Shown piece after piece: positions 26,547 to 41,300 of a stretch of DNA of 45,186 bases. The number at the start of each line of letters is the position of its first letter. Position 1 is the first letter of the stretch. The notes below the pieces were generated by a model. That model did not search any database. It saw only the letters and a program-made list of their open reading frames with translations, and was not told the DNA's origin. The translations under genes were made by a program, and so were the position numbers. The DNA comes from Neelides folsomi (lineage: Eukaryota; Arthropoda; Collembola; Neelipleona; Neelidae). Where the stretch lies: contig JAQGBZ010000462.1 of assembly GCA_034687125.1 (NCBI GenBank), forward strand, positions 1 to 45,186, read 5' to 3'.

Positions 26547-27660
26547 ACAATCATAATGTTACATATTTATACATATGTTACCTAATGCCTATTAGTAAAA
26601 CGAGTAATTGAGATATTAAATGAATCTCTGTTATCTCTACTACAGATAGTTGATTCGGATGGGGTCGTTCTTTAATGTCTTTTATTCTGCAAACAAAATA
26701 TGCATTATCTGTCACTCGTTAATATAATATGTGTATTGTATATAAGACATTTTAGATATGTATGAAAGATGGTTATTAGCTGAAATTCTGAGGTTCACCT
26801 CTGATCCCTGAAGTTTTGCTAGTTCTGTTATGAGGTGAGATTTTATTGCAATTAAGGTGTGGTTAGCTCTCTCCATCTTATTCATATTTACCGACTCAAG
26901 TCTGAGAAAGCGAGACAGGTAAGAAAAATATTATTTTTCAATACGAAGCTATTGATGTACATAAGCCGTTAACATAATAATTGTAATTAAGCATTTTAAT
27001 TTGAAAAGTCACCAGTAATATTCGAATATCGTTTGGGAAGAGCATTAAGATTTTAAACAATACATTTCCTATACAATAAATTACAATTAAACAACAATAC
27101 ATAGTTGACAATTTTGTGATATTTTAAAAAAATTACAACTGTTAAAATTTTGCTAACTTTGGGCTTTTTCCTTGTTTACAGTATGTACATCATGCACAAA
27201 AGGTAGTTAAACTTATCGGACTTATCGTTAGCAATATGAGATATTTAAGGTATACCGTTTAAAAACATAAATAAAAGCTTGTTGTGAATATAATTTTTTG
27301 AAATTAAATTTTATAGCTACATGATGCACATGTAATAACACTTATAATTATGCCGACAATGAATCTTAAAATAGCACCTAGATGCATATAATACCTATAC
27401 ATATTATATGCATGCATAATAATAAACAGAATACGTATACCTTGCAAAATATTCATTTATATTCATATATTCATTTGGTGCATTATTTATTGTCTAAAAA
27501 AGTTCTTAATTGGCTCTTGGGATGATCTGCATGATCGTCACAGGAATTGTCAATGTTTTCCTTCATCGGCATGATGGGCCATCATCATTGATGTTGATGG
27601 GTGAGAAATAATTTTTTGAAGTGCTTCCTTCCTTGAATGAAGGTTTAATACTGGTTGCAT
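26547..27660. other. AT-rich non-coding stretch
   Basis: No supported gene. A plus-strand donor-like GACAG-GTAAGAA sits at about 26920, without an identifiable exon. Confidence 0.45.
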
Positions 27661-27669
27661 CTCTGAGGT

Positions 27670-28290
27670 ACCTGTGTGTTCGTTCTCTCAAGTTCGCGAT
27701 GGGGAGTTTGGAGCCATCTCGAACATGGAATCGGACAGGTAAGAGGAGGAAGAGAGCTCGAGGTGAAATCGATTGGACGAGGGCCGCCGAGTGAGCAGAA
27801 GATGACGCTGTGGAGAGATTCGAGTTTCTCTCTTACTGTTATGCATTCAGACTTAATACTAGTTCACCGTATCTCTTCGACTCGGGAGGACCAAGATCCC
27901 GCAAGTGAGAGAGAAAAAAGAGGACTCCGACTCCTCGGGTTTCTGCATCCCCACGGCCCTTGGACTTGCTTCAGGACCCGATCGGAGGTCATTCCCGGGA
28001 AGAAGGTGGCAAGAGGAGGGACCCAACACCCCATTCAGACCCTTTGGACGGACTAATTGGAGTGGCCCAGTTTAAAGAGAGATTATCCTCGACACCTCGC
28101 AATTGAGAGCAATTATTTATCCGAAGACATCTTTCGAAATGTTCCTTAGTGTCGAGGAGGCCTGAGCCCCAATAGTCCTTCTGCTCGGCGCTCTTTGACC
28201 TCCACGACTCGACGACTATTATGTATAGAGGAGTTTCTCTGCTCGCTCTCCCAAGACAGTTCTTTGATTTCACATGGTCAAGATGAGAGG
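27670..28290. promoter_or_regulatory. GC-rich island with a possible first exon
   Basis: About 600 bp of raised G+C in AT-rich DNA. On the plus strand, 27699-27738 starts with ATG, reads MGSLEPSRTWNRT and meets a good donor (ACAG-GTAAGAG). Open frames of 95-127 codons exist on both strands, as expected for GC-richer DNA, so none is called. It may be a promoter and 5' exon, perhaps for a gene to the right; SPPL3 starts 3 kb downstream with its own ATG exon. Not resolved. Confidence 0.3.
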
Positions 28291-29272
28291 AGGATTTCTT
28301 TCACTCCGATTTATCCTCATTTAATTCAAAGCTCGGAGTAAGAAGCTAATCTGCGAAGAACAATAAATATCATGTGCGTCTCATTCTCAAGTGATACATT
28401 CTGCTAGTTCATATTTTTTAAAATTATTTTGAAGAATAGGCAAATATCCTAAATATCATTTTAATAAATGAACGGCTCTGTTTAATTTCGCAACGAGAGG
28501 CTTTAATCGGGAAGCAATGTCCTCGAGGTGAGCTTTCATTTTCACACTTTACCAAGTTCGTTAAACTTGAGGGTAATATTAGGAGTCATTAAACATAGAT
28601 AATCGCCCTTAATAGCTTTTTTTTGTTCGATTTCCATTATTATATCTATTCCATACCTCGTTTTAAAATAAGCTTGAAGCAAAGTTGAGGCCTTTGAAGT
28701 TCATTTCGCATTTGAATTTCATTCATCGTTAGTTGTAGGCTAGGTCAATGGTCAAGTAGCTTAAAAGTTATGTTCGTATCAAGTTTCCTACACCAACAAA
28801 AACTTGTCTAGAACAATACATAATAGGTAGTAAAACAATAATGAAAGACAATTAGGTTTGCATACTTTTTGGAATTCTTTAATATATAGTATTTAAAATG
28901 TTATTTGCTTTTATATTAATTCTCTCCTTTTAAAACTTCTAATATTGTGTTGGCTCTGTTTGGTTTTGTAAATAAAAATAAATAAATATAGAGTCATTAT
29001 CCTCAAATGTGCTTGACCTCTTAAGTTCGAATTCACTTGAGTTTTGACTAATGTTTCTCTTTTATCTTATCTATAACAACTTTTGACTATCGTATTTATT
29101 GGACTATTATATCTACTCAAGTTCTGCACAAAAATAATCATTATTATCATAAACAACATGCATTACTTCTTAATGGTGAAATACAGAGAGATAAAAAATA
29201 ATAACACAATAAATATATACTATCTAAAAGGTAGGATCATTCATTTTAATTAATAATATTCTTGATAAATAC

Positions 29273-29298
29273 TATATATATATATATATATATATATA
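29273..29298. repeat. (TA)13 microsatellite
   Basis: Uninterrupted TA dinucleotide run of 26 bp, followed by imperfect TATACA/ATATAC repeats to about 29320. Confidence 0.9.
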
Positions 29299-29330
29299 CA
29301 ATATATACATATATACAATATGAATACAAA

Positions 29331-29358
29331 ATAAGATAATGGTTATAAGATAATGGTT
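29331..29358. repeat. 14-bp tandem duplication
   Basis: ATAAGATAATGGTT occurs twice, back to back. Confidence 0.85.
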
Positions 29359-31040
29359 GATCATTCACCTTTATTAAAATATTCCCCATTTTTTGGGACG
29401 CTCAGTTTACTTTTAATGTTCGTACAAGATTCTAAAATTACAAATAAAAGTTTAAAGATGTATAAAAGAAAATATTCGAATTTTCCTTGGTGAAGATATT
29501 GTTAGTTTTACGATTTTAAAACCACTTATTATCTTGATTTGATATTTTAAATCACGACTTGAAATATTTAAATAACCAGATAAATACATTGTTTTGTAGT
29601 TAGGTAGTATAGTATAAGAACTGTGTGATCATAATATAAAGAAAACGAACTTTTCTTTAAAAAGAGTAAATGATTAAAAATCAGATTTTAAATCTATTAG
29701 CGTTAGATGATTCATTTTTTGGCAAAAATGATTTTTGAAATAAATCTACATCGGGTTAGCATGTTTTACTTCTTGTTTAGTAAATAAATACGTTAGATAT
29801 ACTCTAATTTCAATATATTACCTAAATGTAAGTATTTATGGTATTATGGTACATTGCAATATAACTTTATCATTGTCTATTAATGCAAAGTATTTATAAT
29901 ATACTATACGATACATTGGTTTTGGTTTAAGGATGATAAAATAAAAAAGAATGATCCAAAATTGTAATTTATATTTCAATCGATGAAAAGGGAATTTTAA
30001 TCGATTGGGTCCTACTTTATGGCTTGTGGATTACGACTTATTCTGGAAAAATAAAACGTGGATGAAGGAATCTATTTTTCATTCTCATAAACTCAAAAAG
30101 TAATTCCGAGCCAGTTTATTGTTTTCCTTTCTCTTTCCCCAAACCGAACTTACAAACACACGAACCTCCTTTTCGGAAATATCCGAATACGGAAAGTATA
30201 ATACCAAGGATAGTTTCAATGTCTTATCGACCCGGGAATCGTCCGTTTTTTATATATTTAAATAATTTTCCTGACTCAACCAAAGTTTTTGAACTTACAA
30301 TATAAAAAATTACATATGCAATAAATATAATACAGTGAAGTGCTTATTAGTGATTTGAAGGTATATCAGTAGGTACAGTATATTTAAATTGACTCATGAA
30401 TATAAGGATGAACAAATAGATCAACAAAGGACATTACTAAAGTTGCGTAGTTTCCTAACCTGGACTGCGGTACCAGCAACTTTCAGTCACCGAACCCGTA
30501 TAACAATTGTTAACTTGTCCATAATTAAAGAAATATGAGACCAGTTTAAAGTTCTACTGCTTTCGTATTTTGCTGATAAAACATTAAAATTGACATTTAC
30601 GAAGAGAAATGTATTCTCGATTTTATTGAAAATTGAGCATTTTAAATACATCAATTATGTATTATGCAACATAAGTAATAAGTAGATACTTAATTTGCCA
30701 TTCCTTATTATCAAAAAGTAGTTAAATAAAGTAAATTAATTTGTCAGTATAAAATTGGTTTACGTTGGGAAAATTTTATTTACAAAACAAATAAATTTTG
30801 ATATGAAAAAAGCATGTGCAGATATTTTGATACGAATTTTTATATTTTATTAATCTGTTTTGTTTATGTTTTTAGGTGAACGGTGAACCCTGAATGGATA
30901 TAAAAATTCAGAAAAAAAATTTCTAATTTTTTACACTTCAAGTTTACACTTTGGAAGATCGACTAAATATTATTTTTGAATACAATAGTCGTTATTATTT
31001 AGGTTATATAGTGTGTGTTTTCCTTAATTTTGATTTTACA

Positions 31041-33167
31041 ATGAGAGCCACCAGCGATTATCAATGGTAAGAAATGAAGAGCAATGGAATTTAAATATTC
31101 CATACATAAAATTTCCTCTTTATGTATAATTAATTCCATCTCCATGTATTTATTGTGAGTCCTAGATTATTCCGGCTAACTAATTTGTATTTAATTATTT
31201 TGTTCCAGGGCCTATACTATAATGGATTCATCAAGAGTTTCTACCTTTTTGATTTCAATTTTACTGATTGTGTATGGAAGTTTCAGGTCCTGAACTCACC
31301 ATATTTGTCTATTCAATATTGATGAGAGATTCCTAAAAGGTCTAATTGTCTAATTATCAACTCTTTATCTCGAATTACAGATCTCTCAACATGGAACAAG
31401 AAGCTCGGGAAAGAGAAAGAGAAAAAGAACTTTCCAAATTAACCGGATTATCAAATAGTGAATCAAGTGAGGATTCAGAAAAATGTTACCTTGAATATCA
31501 ATTAAATAAACATTATTCATCATGTATGAGTCCCGACTTTAATACCGAGAGTCTAAACGATCTGTTTTGATATTTAGATGTTCAAACGTTGGATACCATG
31601 CAGGCTCTTTGTTTACCCCTTGGAGCTTCTATCTCTCTATTAATAATGTTTTTCTTCTTTGATTCGATGCAAATGCTGTTCGCTATTTGTACAGCAGGTA
31701 TTAATAATTTTATGTGCTACTCAAATCACATTTATAATTGAAGTATTTGACCTTACACTTTTAAATGAATATTTTAAATGCTCAACTAACTTATGTATTT
31801 TTCAGTGATTGCTACAATAGCACTAGCCTTTTTACTTTTACCAATGTGTCAATACATTATTCGACCCTGCTCTTCTGGGAACAAGTATTTTCTTAAACAT
31901 TATTTAACAAAACATTTAACATTAAGCATTTATTCTTACAATTGATAACATGCTCAAATGTATAATTATTAATTTCATTTCTAGCAGGATATCGTTTGGA
32001 ATCTGTGGTCGTTTCACAGGAGCCGAATTAATGTCGTTTTCTCTTTCAATCACAATAGTTTGTATTTGGGTTTTGACCGGCCATTGGCTTCTTATGGACG
32101 GTGAGATTCATTAATTAAGAATTTAAGAATGCACAACATTTATCTTTTATAATGCCATTATTACTAAAAGTTACTTTTGATTAATGATATAAAAATTATT
32201 AATAATTAATTAATTAACTAAATATCTGTTATTTAATTTCCAATAGCGATGGGCATGGGTCTCTGCGTCGCATTTATCGCATTCGTCCGTCTCCCTAGTC
32301 TTAAAGTATCAACGCTTCTCCTCACCGGTCTCCTCATTTACGATGTCTTTTGGGTCTTTTTCTCATCGTATTTGTTCAACGCGAATGTGATGGTGAAAGT
32401 AAGAATGAAATCTGGGATTAAAGAGTTGAAAGAATGGATTGGGAAATTGTTTGTTTTGTGCAGGTCGCCACTAGACCCGCGGAGAACCCAATGGGCGTCG
32501 TGGCTCGGAAGCTTCATCTGGGAGGAATGGTGAGAGAAGCTCCGAAGCTCTCTTTACCTGGGAAGCTCGTTTTTCCTAGTATTTACACCACGGGACACTT
32601 TTCCATGTTGGGCCTAGGAGACATTGTGAGTGAAGTGATTTAAATTCAATTCCCAAGACTTGTGTAGAGGACAGAAAAGTTAATTGTTTGGATTGGATTT
32701 AGGTTATGCCGGGCCTCCTCCTTTGTTTTGTCCTCCGCTACGACGCTTATAAGAAATCTCAGGCTATTCACTTGACTGATGTGCCCTCCTCGACTCACTT
32801 GAGCAGAATCAGGTTAGGGAGTAATTGCAGAAAAGTGAAAGAACCATTTAATATAATTGTCTTTCTTGTCAGTTATTTCCACTGCTCTCTCATTGGATAT
32901 TTTCTTGGGCTGCTCACTGCCACGGTTTCCTCAGAATTCTTCAAGGCAGCTCAGCCAGCCCTTCTCTACTTGGTCCCTTTCACGCTCCTGCCGCTTCTTA
33001 CCATGGCTTACCTCAAGGTACTTATTAAATTTCACACAATAACAATCTATTTTATCAACATCGGAAATGGTCACTGGCTGACATTGAAATGTTTTTAGGG
33101 CGACCTGAGAACGATGTGGAGTGAGCCCTTCATCAATAATATTCCCTTGAAGCATCCCGACGTTTAG
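31041..33167 (+). CDS. SPPL3: Signal peptide peptidase-like 3 (SPPL3)
   Basis: Intramembrane aspartyl protease of the Golgi that cuts type II membrane proteins such as glycosyltransferases, releasing their luminal domains. Eleven exons: 31041-31066, 31209-31286, 31381-31466, 31578-31697, 31806-31884, 31988-32100, 32247-32398, 32464-32625, 32703-32812, 32873-33017, 33099-33167. All phases agree and give 379 residues (human about 385). It begins [20 protein letters not shown], with [20 protein letters not shown] conserved. Catalytic Asp200 lies in [11 protein letters not shown] and Asp271 in GLGDIVMPG; PAL is at 337-339 in AAQPALLYL. No signal peptide, as expected for this family; the protein is multi-pass. 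The loop after exon 3 ([19 protein letters not shown]) is the usual variable, polar stretch. Exon 6 has a TAG-CAG tandem acceptor. Orthology is near certain. Confidence 0.96.
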
Positions 33168-33961
33168 ACCCCTCGTCTTCCTCGCGCCTCGTCAGTGAGG
33201 AAGACCCAAACTCAAGATCTCTTCTACAAGTTACGGCCTGGAGCGACTAATCTACATTGTCAATGTTAATAATTAACACGTTGTTGAAAGTATAAGTTAT
33301 GAGTATCACATAGGAATCTTTCCATCTCATCGAACAAGTTCCGTCGACTTCCACCGGTCACCAAAGAGAAGAGACACTCAAACTACAATATTATCTCATT
33401 AAACAGTTTCCTAACCTCGTTACATACAAAATTACCTTTGAAACATTCCTTTCTTTGAAAGCGTATTCGACTCGGTTTTGATAAAACATTTCCTTCTCTC
33501 AAGGAGCATTTTGACTTGTATACTGATACTCTTGGGAATCGGTCTTTGACCAAATGAACCGATTCTTCGAGGGAGGAAGCTCCGTTGGGGCTCAATTATT
33601 TACTCAATCAACAGTGGCGAAGGGTCGTATGGGCGATATATTATTATGTGACGTTATTTCATATTAAGAATTTTATAATACATAGGTCCTTTTATATATA
33701 TGTATTCTCATCTCGCAATTCCCAATTCTAATATTAAGTAAAACGGCAGGCTAAATATTATTTCAATTATAGCAACATTCCGGAGTCTGAATTTTTCTGT
33801 ATGTTTTTTTTATTATATATAACTATTAGTTTTTAAGATAATCGACCTCGTTGTTTTATAAACCTAAAATTTTTACTCTTGTATGTGATGTGAAAGGCTT
33901 GTTTGTACCATTTTTAGTTGTAAATTCGCAACTACCAAATGTATACATTATATGTATAAGA
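33168..33961 (+). other. Probable SPPL3 3' UTR
   Basis: From the TAG to the first good AATAAA. Open frames on the minus strand here lack features. Confidence 0.5.
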
Positions 33962-33967
33962 AATAAA
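33962..33967 (+). terminator. Candidate polyadenylation signal for SPPL3
   Basis: AATAAA in AAATAAATAATTTTC, about 800 bp after the stop. Confidence 0.4.
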
Positions 33968-34713
33968 TAATTTTCTAACTCTAAAACTTTTACTTTTTCC
34001 ATTATGATCTCAACTTTGTAGCTGGCAAAGTTAAAACATTTAAACTTGAAAAGTTTAGAAAACTATTCTTATATTCATATGTTAATACTCTATTGCTCTT
34101 ATGTACAGATAATATATATTGCATATATACTATACATAATGCACAAATATATAGGTAGGAACTCAGATCGAACATGATGGAAGTTTCATTCATCTCTCTT
34201 TCACTTTAAACATATTTGCCATGCTATTTAATACCTTACAACTTACAAGGCTTTTCTACGAAGATCACCTATACATACATATGAACTCTCTGAGAATATT
34301 ACAGTTTCTCCCAATCAATATAATGATATAAATATTTACCGAAATGCAATTCAAATTATAATATACCACTGTATTAAATTAAGATGTAATTATGAAGAAA
34401 ACAAAGAAATGTATTTATTAACACACGCATGAACTGATATTTGGATAGGCATGATGTATGTATGGCATATTATCCCAGTTATAAATTTATGGTGTGCATA
34501 CTTATGTATATATGGTAGATATAAAATACATTACGATAGCAAATCCATCTTGTGGCTCGAAGTAATCCAATGTTTCTCATCTTCTATTATACAAGATTTG
34601 AATTCAACAGCATTTGACTTCTCTTCTAAAAAGTGATTCATTCGGTGATCAAATGTCCATTTGTTAATCTTGTTTATAATCACTAACGAAAGTATTAATA
34701 TTTTATATTTAAA
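33968..34713. other. Spacer between SPPL3 and Arp1
   Basis: AT-rich. Holds the presumed promoter and 5' UTR of the actin-related gene. No other feature seen. Confidence 0.45.
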
Positions 34714-36553
<1,840 letters not shown>

Positions 36554-37961
36554 AATTTTTAATGTTTCCCTCATTCAATTGATTCAATGTATTTCATTAT
36601 ATATGTTTGCAAGTTTTATAATTTATTAAAATAATTAATTTTAGTTTGTTAGGGATTTTAATCTATGATAGATAATGGCTTTTATCATTTTTTTCAAAAA
36701 TAATCAAATCTATCAACAAACTAATGACGGCAACGTCAATTTATATTACATTTAAAAAACAATTATAGATTTCTGTATAAAATCATGTATCTTTTAAATT
36801 TCTTCCCTTCGATTTCATTATATCTAAAACGCGTAAAATTACTTCACTTTAAAATAATTAATTTTAAGGTTCGATTAATATTAATATTAATTATTCTGAA
36901 TTTTATGCGTAAAGACATTGATTTGGCTGTGGCTTTGTTTTTATGGAATATTGCCCCTTACAGTATATTTGATACCTTTGTATAGAATGCAGGTATTGGA
37001 ATAAAATCAATAATTTCTTCAGAGATCATTTATTATAAGCCTCATCTTCTAATGAACCTTCAGTAAATATTTGTACCATGCCGTACAATAGATTTTATTA
37101 AATTCTACAGAGAACATTGAAAACAGTACTTTTAAATATATGTATATATCTAGGTATGTATCTTTAAGTATTCATATAACAAATAACGTAGATGCACACA
37201 ACCTGAACGTATCGTAGATGTGCAATAATTTCTCTTGTGAACTACTATAATTTATAATAGTTGAAAACACAAATTGATTTCTAAATTAATTTAATTTCTT
37301 TAGGTAATCATTATTATTGACTCGTCAGACTACACAATTCCCTATTAAGTTTAATATTTACGATATCATAAGATTACTCCTCACATCACGCATATATTCG
37401 TCCTGCAAATAATGAACGCGACTTGTCTTTAAAAAGGTTAATAATTATTACACTTGCACGCTTATCTGCTTTTACAAGTTCACGTGACAGAACTAATACA
37501 TATATACATATTAATTACTATTAAATGGGACATTCAATTATGCATATAATCTCATTGCCTCATTTATATTTATAAATTAGGTATATCTCTTTTAGTATTA
37601 TTTTTACGTATGAGCTACGTACGTCATCATGACTGTAATTTGGTATAATGCATTTTTCCAGCCGCTCTGAAAAATATCAATAAAAAGTTACACTGTATGA
37701 AAGTAGTAATTTAAACTTAGAATATATATAAATATGTACATACATGTTCCCTATATATACCTAATAGTTTTATTGTTTAAATATAAGAAATAACAATTTG
37801 TCTAACATTTCACATTTGAATTAACTATACTTTGAAAATGGAGTATGTAGAAGTTTGTAAGTAAAGCTTTAATAGTGGTTTAAATGGAATAAATTATTAT
37901 TTCTGATCACAGTTGAAAACAAGAAATAATAAAATGACGAATTTGAGGATAATTCAATTTC
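36554..37961. other. Convergent intergenic region
   Basis: Lies between the 3' ends of Arp1 (plus) and MOGS (minus). AT-rich, presumed 3' UTRs. TTTATT at 37768-37773 would be an AATAAA for MOGS. Nothing else recognised. Confidence 0.5.
37000..37005 (+). terminator. Candidate polyadenylation signal for Arp1
   Basis: AATAAA about 450 bp past the stop, followed by T/G-rich sequence. Confidence 0.35.
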
Positions 37962-40900
37962 TCAATATTCTTCTGACATAATTAAAACGACGAGTGAAGA
38001 CCATCCAGTGAAAGGGCGGCATCCTTTCCCTTCCCCGGTCAAATCACTAAACTGCTCCCAAATGAAGCCGGTTTTCTTGTACTGACTCATCATGTTCCTC
38101 ATGATGTTTGTCCGGAGGTTCTTGTAGATGTTGAGGGCGACAGGGCCGACACTCCCACCAGCTTCTGAATACTTTTTCAAGGACTTGAGTGTGAGAAAGT
38201 TGATGTTGATCCAAATTGCTCCTCTCCAATAGGGCGGGTCGTGCTCAGTGTTGCGGGTATTGTAGAGCGGAGCCGAGGCAGCCAATGACCTCAGTCCATA
38301 AGGAGTCCAAAGAAGACGGCTGTTGTTCAAATGGTTCACCGTCATCAACAACTTCTCCGACTTGGGGTCAAGGATCTCGAGCAGCATGGGAAAGAGGCTC
38401 ACATAGCCAAAGCTGTTGACAAACCCATACTTGGGCGGCGAGAGCTCCACTCGAACCTTTTCCCTCCTCCCTTGATTTCCTTGTGGGCTACTCGGGCCAA
38501 ATGTGTCTTTCAACACAACCTTGTCGGAGTGGAGGCCATAGTCGGCATACGCCTTCAGCTCATTGGACCAATGGAGGTCGTCTAAAGTTCTCTGGTCCAT
38601 GAGAGCATCGTAGCTCGTTTCGTACTTTGAAGAATCATAGCCGAGGAGATCGGCAAGTTCTGCCATTGCTTTCGATGCAAGTGTCATCCAACATCGGAGG
38701 TCGAGGTGACGCTCAGAGTCTGATGGTCTTGAAGCCCTTGGGTAATCGTCTAGGCCAGAAGCCATTGTCTTTGGATTCAACTCCCTTTGCGTCGTTTCAT
38801 TTCGACCTCTCCATCTAACATTATTTTGAATGGTTAATAATTCTCACACATAATTAAGTACAAATGAAGTTAAACAAGTATATGAAGTATTGTATATGTG
38901 ATAAATTATAATTGCAATTTATTAATACTGTAACAGTAAATTAAAATTACCTGTAAGCACTCCCTTGACCGCCCTGGGTCCGACTAAGCCAATGAAACCA
39001 AGCAGTCAATCGAGGCCAAATTCTCGCCAAAGTTCTTCTGTGATAAGTGAGGAGCCATTCCTTGTGCATGCTCATGAGATCATGGAAAGCGAGGATGAGA
39101 GTAGGCGGATTTGCAACATCGTTTTTCTGAACAACGTATTCCTCAGGAACTCGGCTCAAGGCTTCTTTACCCAAGATTTGCTCTCTCGGGATCCATCCTT
39201 CGGTGTTCATGAGGTCCAGCCAGTGAGCGATGATGTCGAGTGAAATCTCTGGATCCCATTTATTAACGAGTAAAAGATGAAATCCTTCGTCCCACAAAAA
39301 CCCGCGAGGAAAAAAACTTCTTGAAGGAACCGCCGTGTACAAACTGGCCGGCCAATAAGGAACAGGTGCTTGATTATGAACGGATTGAACTCTTGAAGAT
39401 CCATAAAAGTGGCCAATTCCACCAATGAGGTTGCTTAGGGCTGCTTCAGCAAATTGAACTCCACTTTCGTTGAATCCTTTAGATTTGAGATGAAATGTAT
39501 TCTCGAACTTTTTGTGGAACTCGTCACTTTAGAAGAAAATAAATTAGAAAAATTAATGAAAAAAATATTTAGGTAATACTGTATTATTACTTACAGTACA
39601 TTTCGTTAAATAATTTAGATTTGTACCTGTAAGTTTTTAATACTGCATCGTATGTTGGACCCGCCAACATCGAATGTCTGTTATGAAAAGAAGCCGACTC
39701 GTACACGATTTCCATTGTAATTGGACCTTTGGCATGGATCTAAATAAAGAGTAGTTTTATAGGAACTTCATTTTTTAAAGTCATTTTAATTGAGAAGATT
39801 ATTTGAATCTTACCATGTAGATATAAGTATTGGGCTCGCCGGTGTACTTGAATTGACTTTCAGCATTGAGTGAATAAATCCATTTTCCTTTCACACGCTT
39901 TGGCACAATATGATTTAAAGCGACATTTGGAATGTCTGTCAATGAACCAATTTTTGTGAGCAGTCGTGAAGACTCCAAAACTCCAGGTCCACTCAAGAAT
40001 CTAAATAGTAAAAATATTTGATTCAATAGTGAAAACAATAAACTAATTATGCACTTTAATGGGCAAGGACACATATCAGATGAAAAAAAGAACTATTAAG
40101 AAGTTTTCTACCTCACAATGAATTTTCCAAGTGTGCTTGTATTCCCATGCAAAGCCGGAGAGGATGCTGCGGGATGATCATCTTCCTCTGGACTAATCGT
40201 CCCCATAACTCCTTTCTCCAATGTCACGTAGAAAGAAAGAATAATCTCGTCGTGGTCTTTGTTGTCTGAAGTTTCCTTTAAATTATTAAAATTAAATGAT
40301 GCACGAATTAGGTAATAAAATATGAATTACTTTAGCTGGTACAGAGATTTTGGAAGACTGATCTGGTTCAACAGATATCCTTGTACTCCAATCCCCACCA
40401 TGATTCCCTCCAGTTCTCTTCACAAACGATGTGGTGATCTTAAAGCCATTGTCAAAAATTTCCTGGATCCCAAAATTCGTCCCGTCATGCTCAATCCAAC
40501 CGTATTTGGACAAATTGTCCTCTTGGCGGCACGAATGTCTATAAAATTGAAGATGGTTAATTTAGAAAATGAACGTAATTGTGAAATATTAACACCAACC
40601 TCATTCCTTGGTCTCTTAAAGAAGGAATGAGCCACATGAGGCCACCAACAAGAGAGACCTCGCTCCGATGTTTCATGCCCAAATACACTCCGGGCCTGTA
40701 GTTTCCCCAGAACCTCTCTGGGATTTCTAGTCCAGCTTTGTTGACCACCTAAAAACGAATCATTTCTTATTGTTAATCCAAGTACCATATTTCTACTTTA
40801 ATGTACTATCAATTTATCAAGCATTTATCAATTTATCAATGATTAAATGTACGAATTGTGCTATTGATTAATTTAAATCTTTTAAAAAATTACCTTTTCT

Positions 40901-41255
40901 TCGGCTAAGGGAGTTGAAATTCGTGTTTCAAGATAGCCAATATAAGCATAGTAAGAGACAAATGCAACAAGAAGGAGGACCATTGCTGTGTATCCATATC
41001 TGAAAATTAAATAAAAAATTGAATTAGATCGATTTCATCTAAAAATGAATGAATTACAAATCATTTTAATTACCTAGATCTATGACCATCGGTTTGCTGA
41101 GTCGCTTCCATATTTCTGCTACCTATTCTTGAATTCTGTCCTTTTTTTCTTGGTTGAACTGACAGGTCAAATTCGTCAATTTCTTCCTTTGGTTTCTTTT
41201 TTCCTTGACCCTGTTTGCCTCCTGCTGGATTTGTTGTACCTTTGCTCCGGGCCAT
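37962..41255 (-). CDS. MOGS: Mannosyl-oligosaccharide glucosidase (glucosidase I, GH63)
   Basis: ER type II membrane enzyme that removes the outermost alpha-1,2-glucose from the Glc3Man9GlcNAc2 glycan on new glycoproteins, the first trimming step of N-glycosylation. Nine coding exons, minus strand: 41074-41255, 40894-40999, 40600-40748, 40331-40538, 40112-40275, 39814-40000, 39627-39739, 38951-39526, 37962-38814; all phases agree and give 845 residues (human 837). Layout: a basic cytosolic tail (GKKKPKE), one transmembrane helix about 63-83 ([19 protein letters not shown]), then a luminal N-domain with [17 protein letters not shown] and a catalytic (alpha/alpha) barrel. [11 protein letters not shown] carries Asp449 and GFIWEQFSD carries Glu815, the acidic positions proposed for catalysis in GH63. 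Also conserved: [16 protein letters not shown] and [17 protein letters not shown] [13 protein letters not shown]. The start is an ATG after GGCGG with basic residues following. Secure. Confidence 0.97.
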
Positions 41256-41300
41256 CCGCCTTCAAATCTGTTAAAGAAAACATAAATCGATTTAATAGTA
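41256..41300 (-). promoter_or_regulatory. 5' UTR splice acceptor of MOGS
   Basis: On the minus strand TTTTCTTTAACAG precedes base 41267, 11 bp before the ATG. This implies a 5' UTR intron and an untranslated first exon upstream (toward 41.6 kb), not located. Confidence 0.5.

Larger units (their letters stand above)
28291..31040. other. Intergenic stretch before SPPL3
   Basis: AT-rich. A donor-like CTCGAG-GTGAGCT at about 28530 could close a 5' UTR exon. The microsatellite and short tandem repeat are listed separately. No coding sequence recognised. Confidence 0.45.

Noticed and set aside
27676..28273. Open frames of 94-127 codons on both strands of the GC-rich island
   Set aside because: Stops are rare in GC-richer DNA. 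The frames overlap on opposite strands and neither has a domain.
31381..31570. SPPL3 exon 3 read to its in-frame stop as a terminal exon
   Set aside because: The next exon continues the conserved SPPL3 sequence, and a GTGAGG donor at 31467 joins in phase, so splicing is the main model.
38047..39243. Plus- and minus-strand open frames overlapping MOGS exons in other frames
   Set aside because: The MOGS frame is unambiguous by family similarity and phase; the others are shadows.
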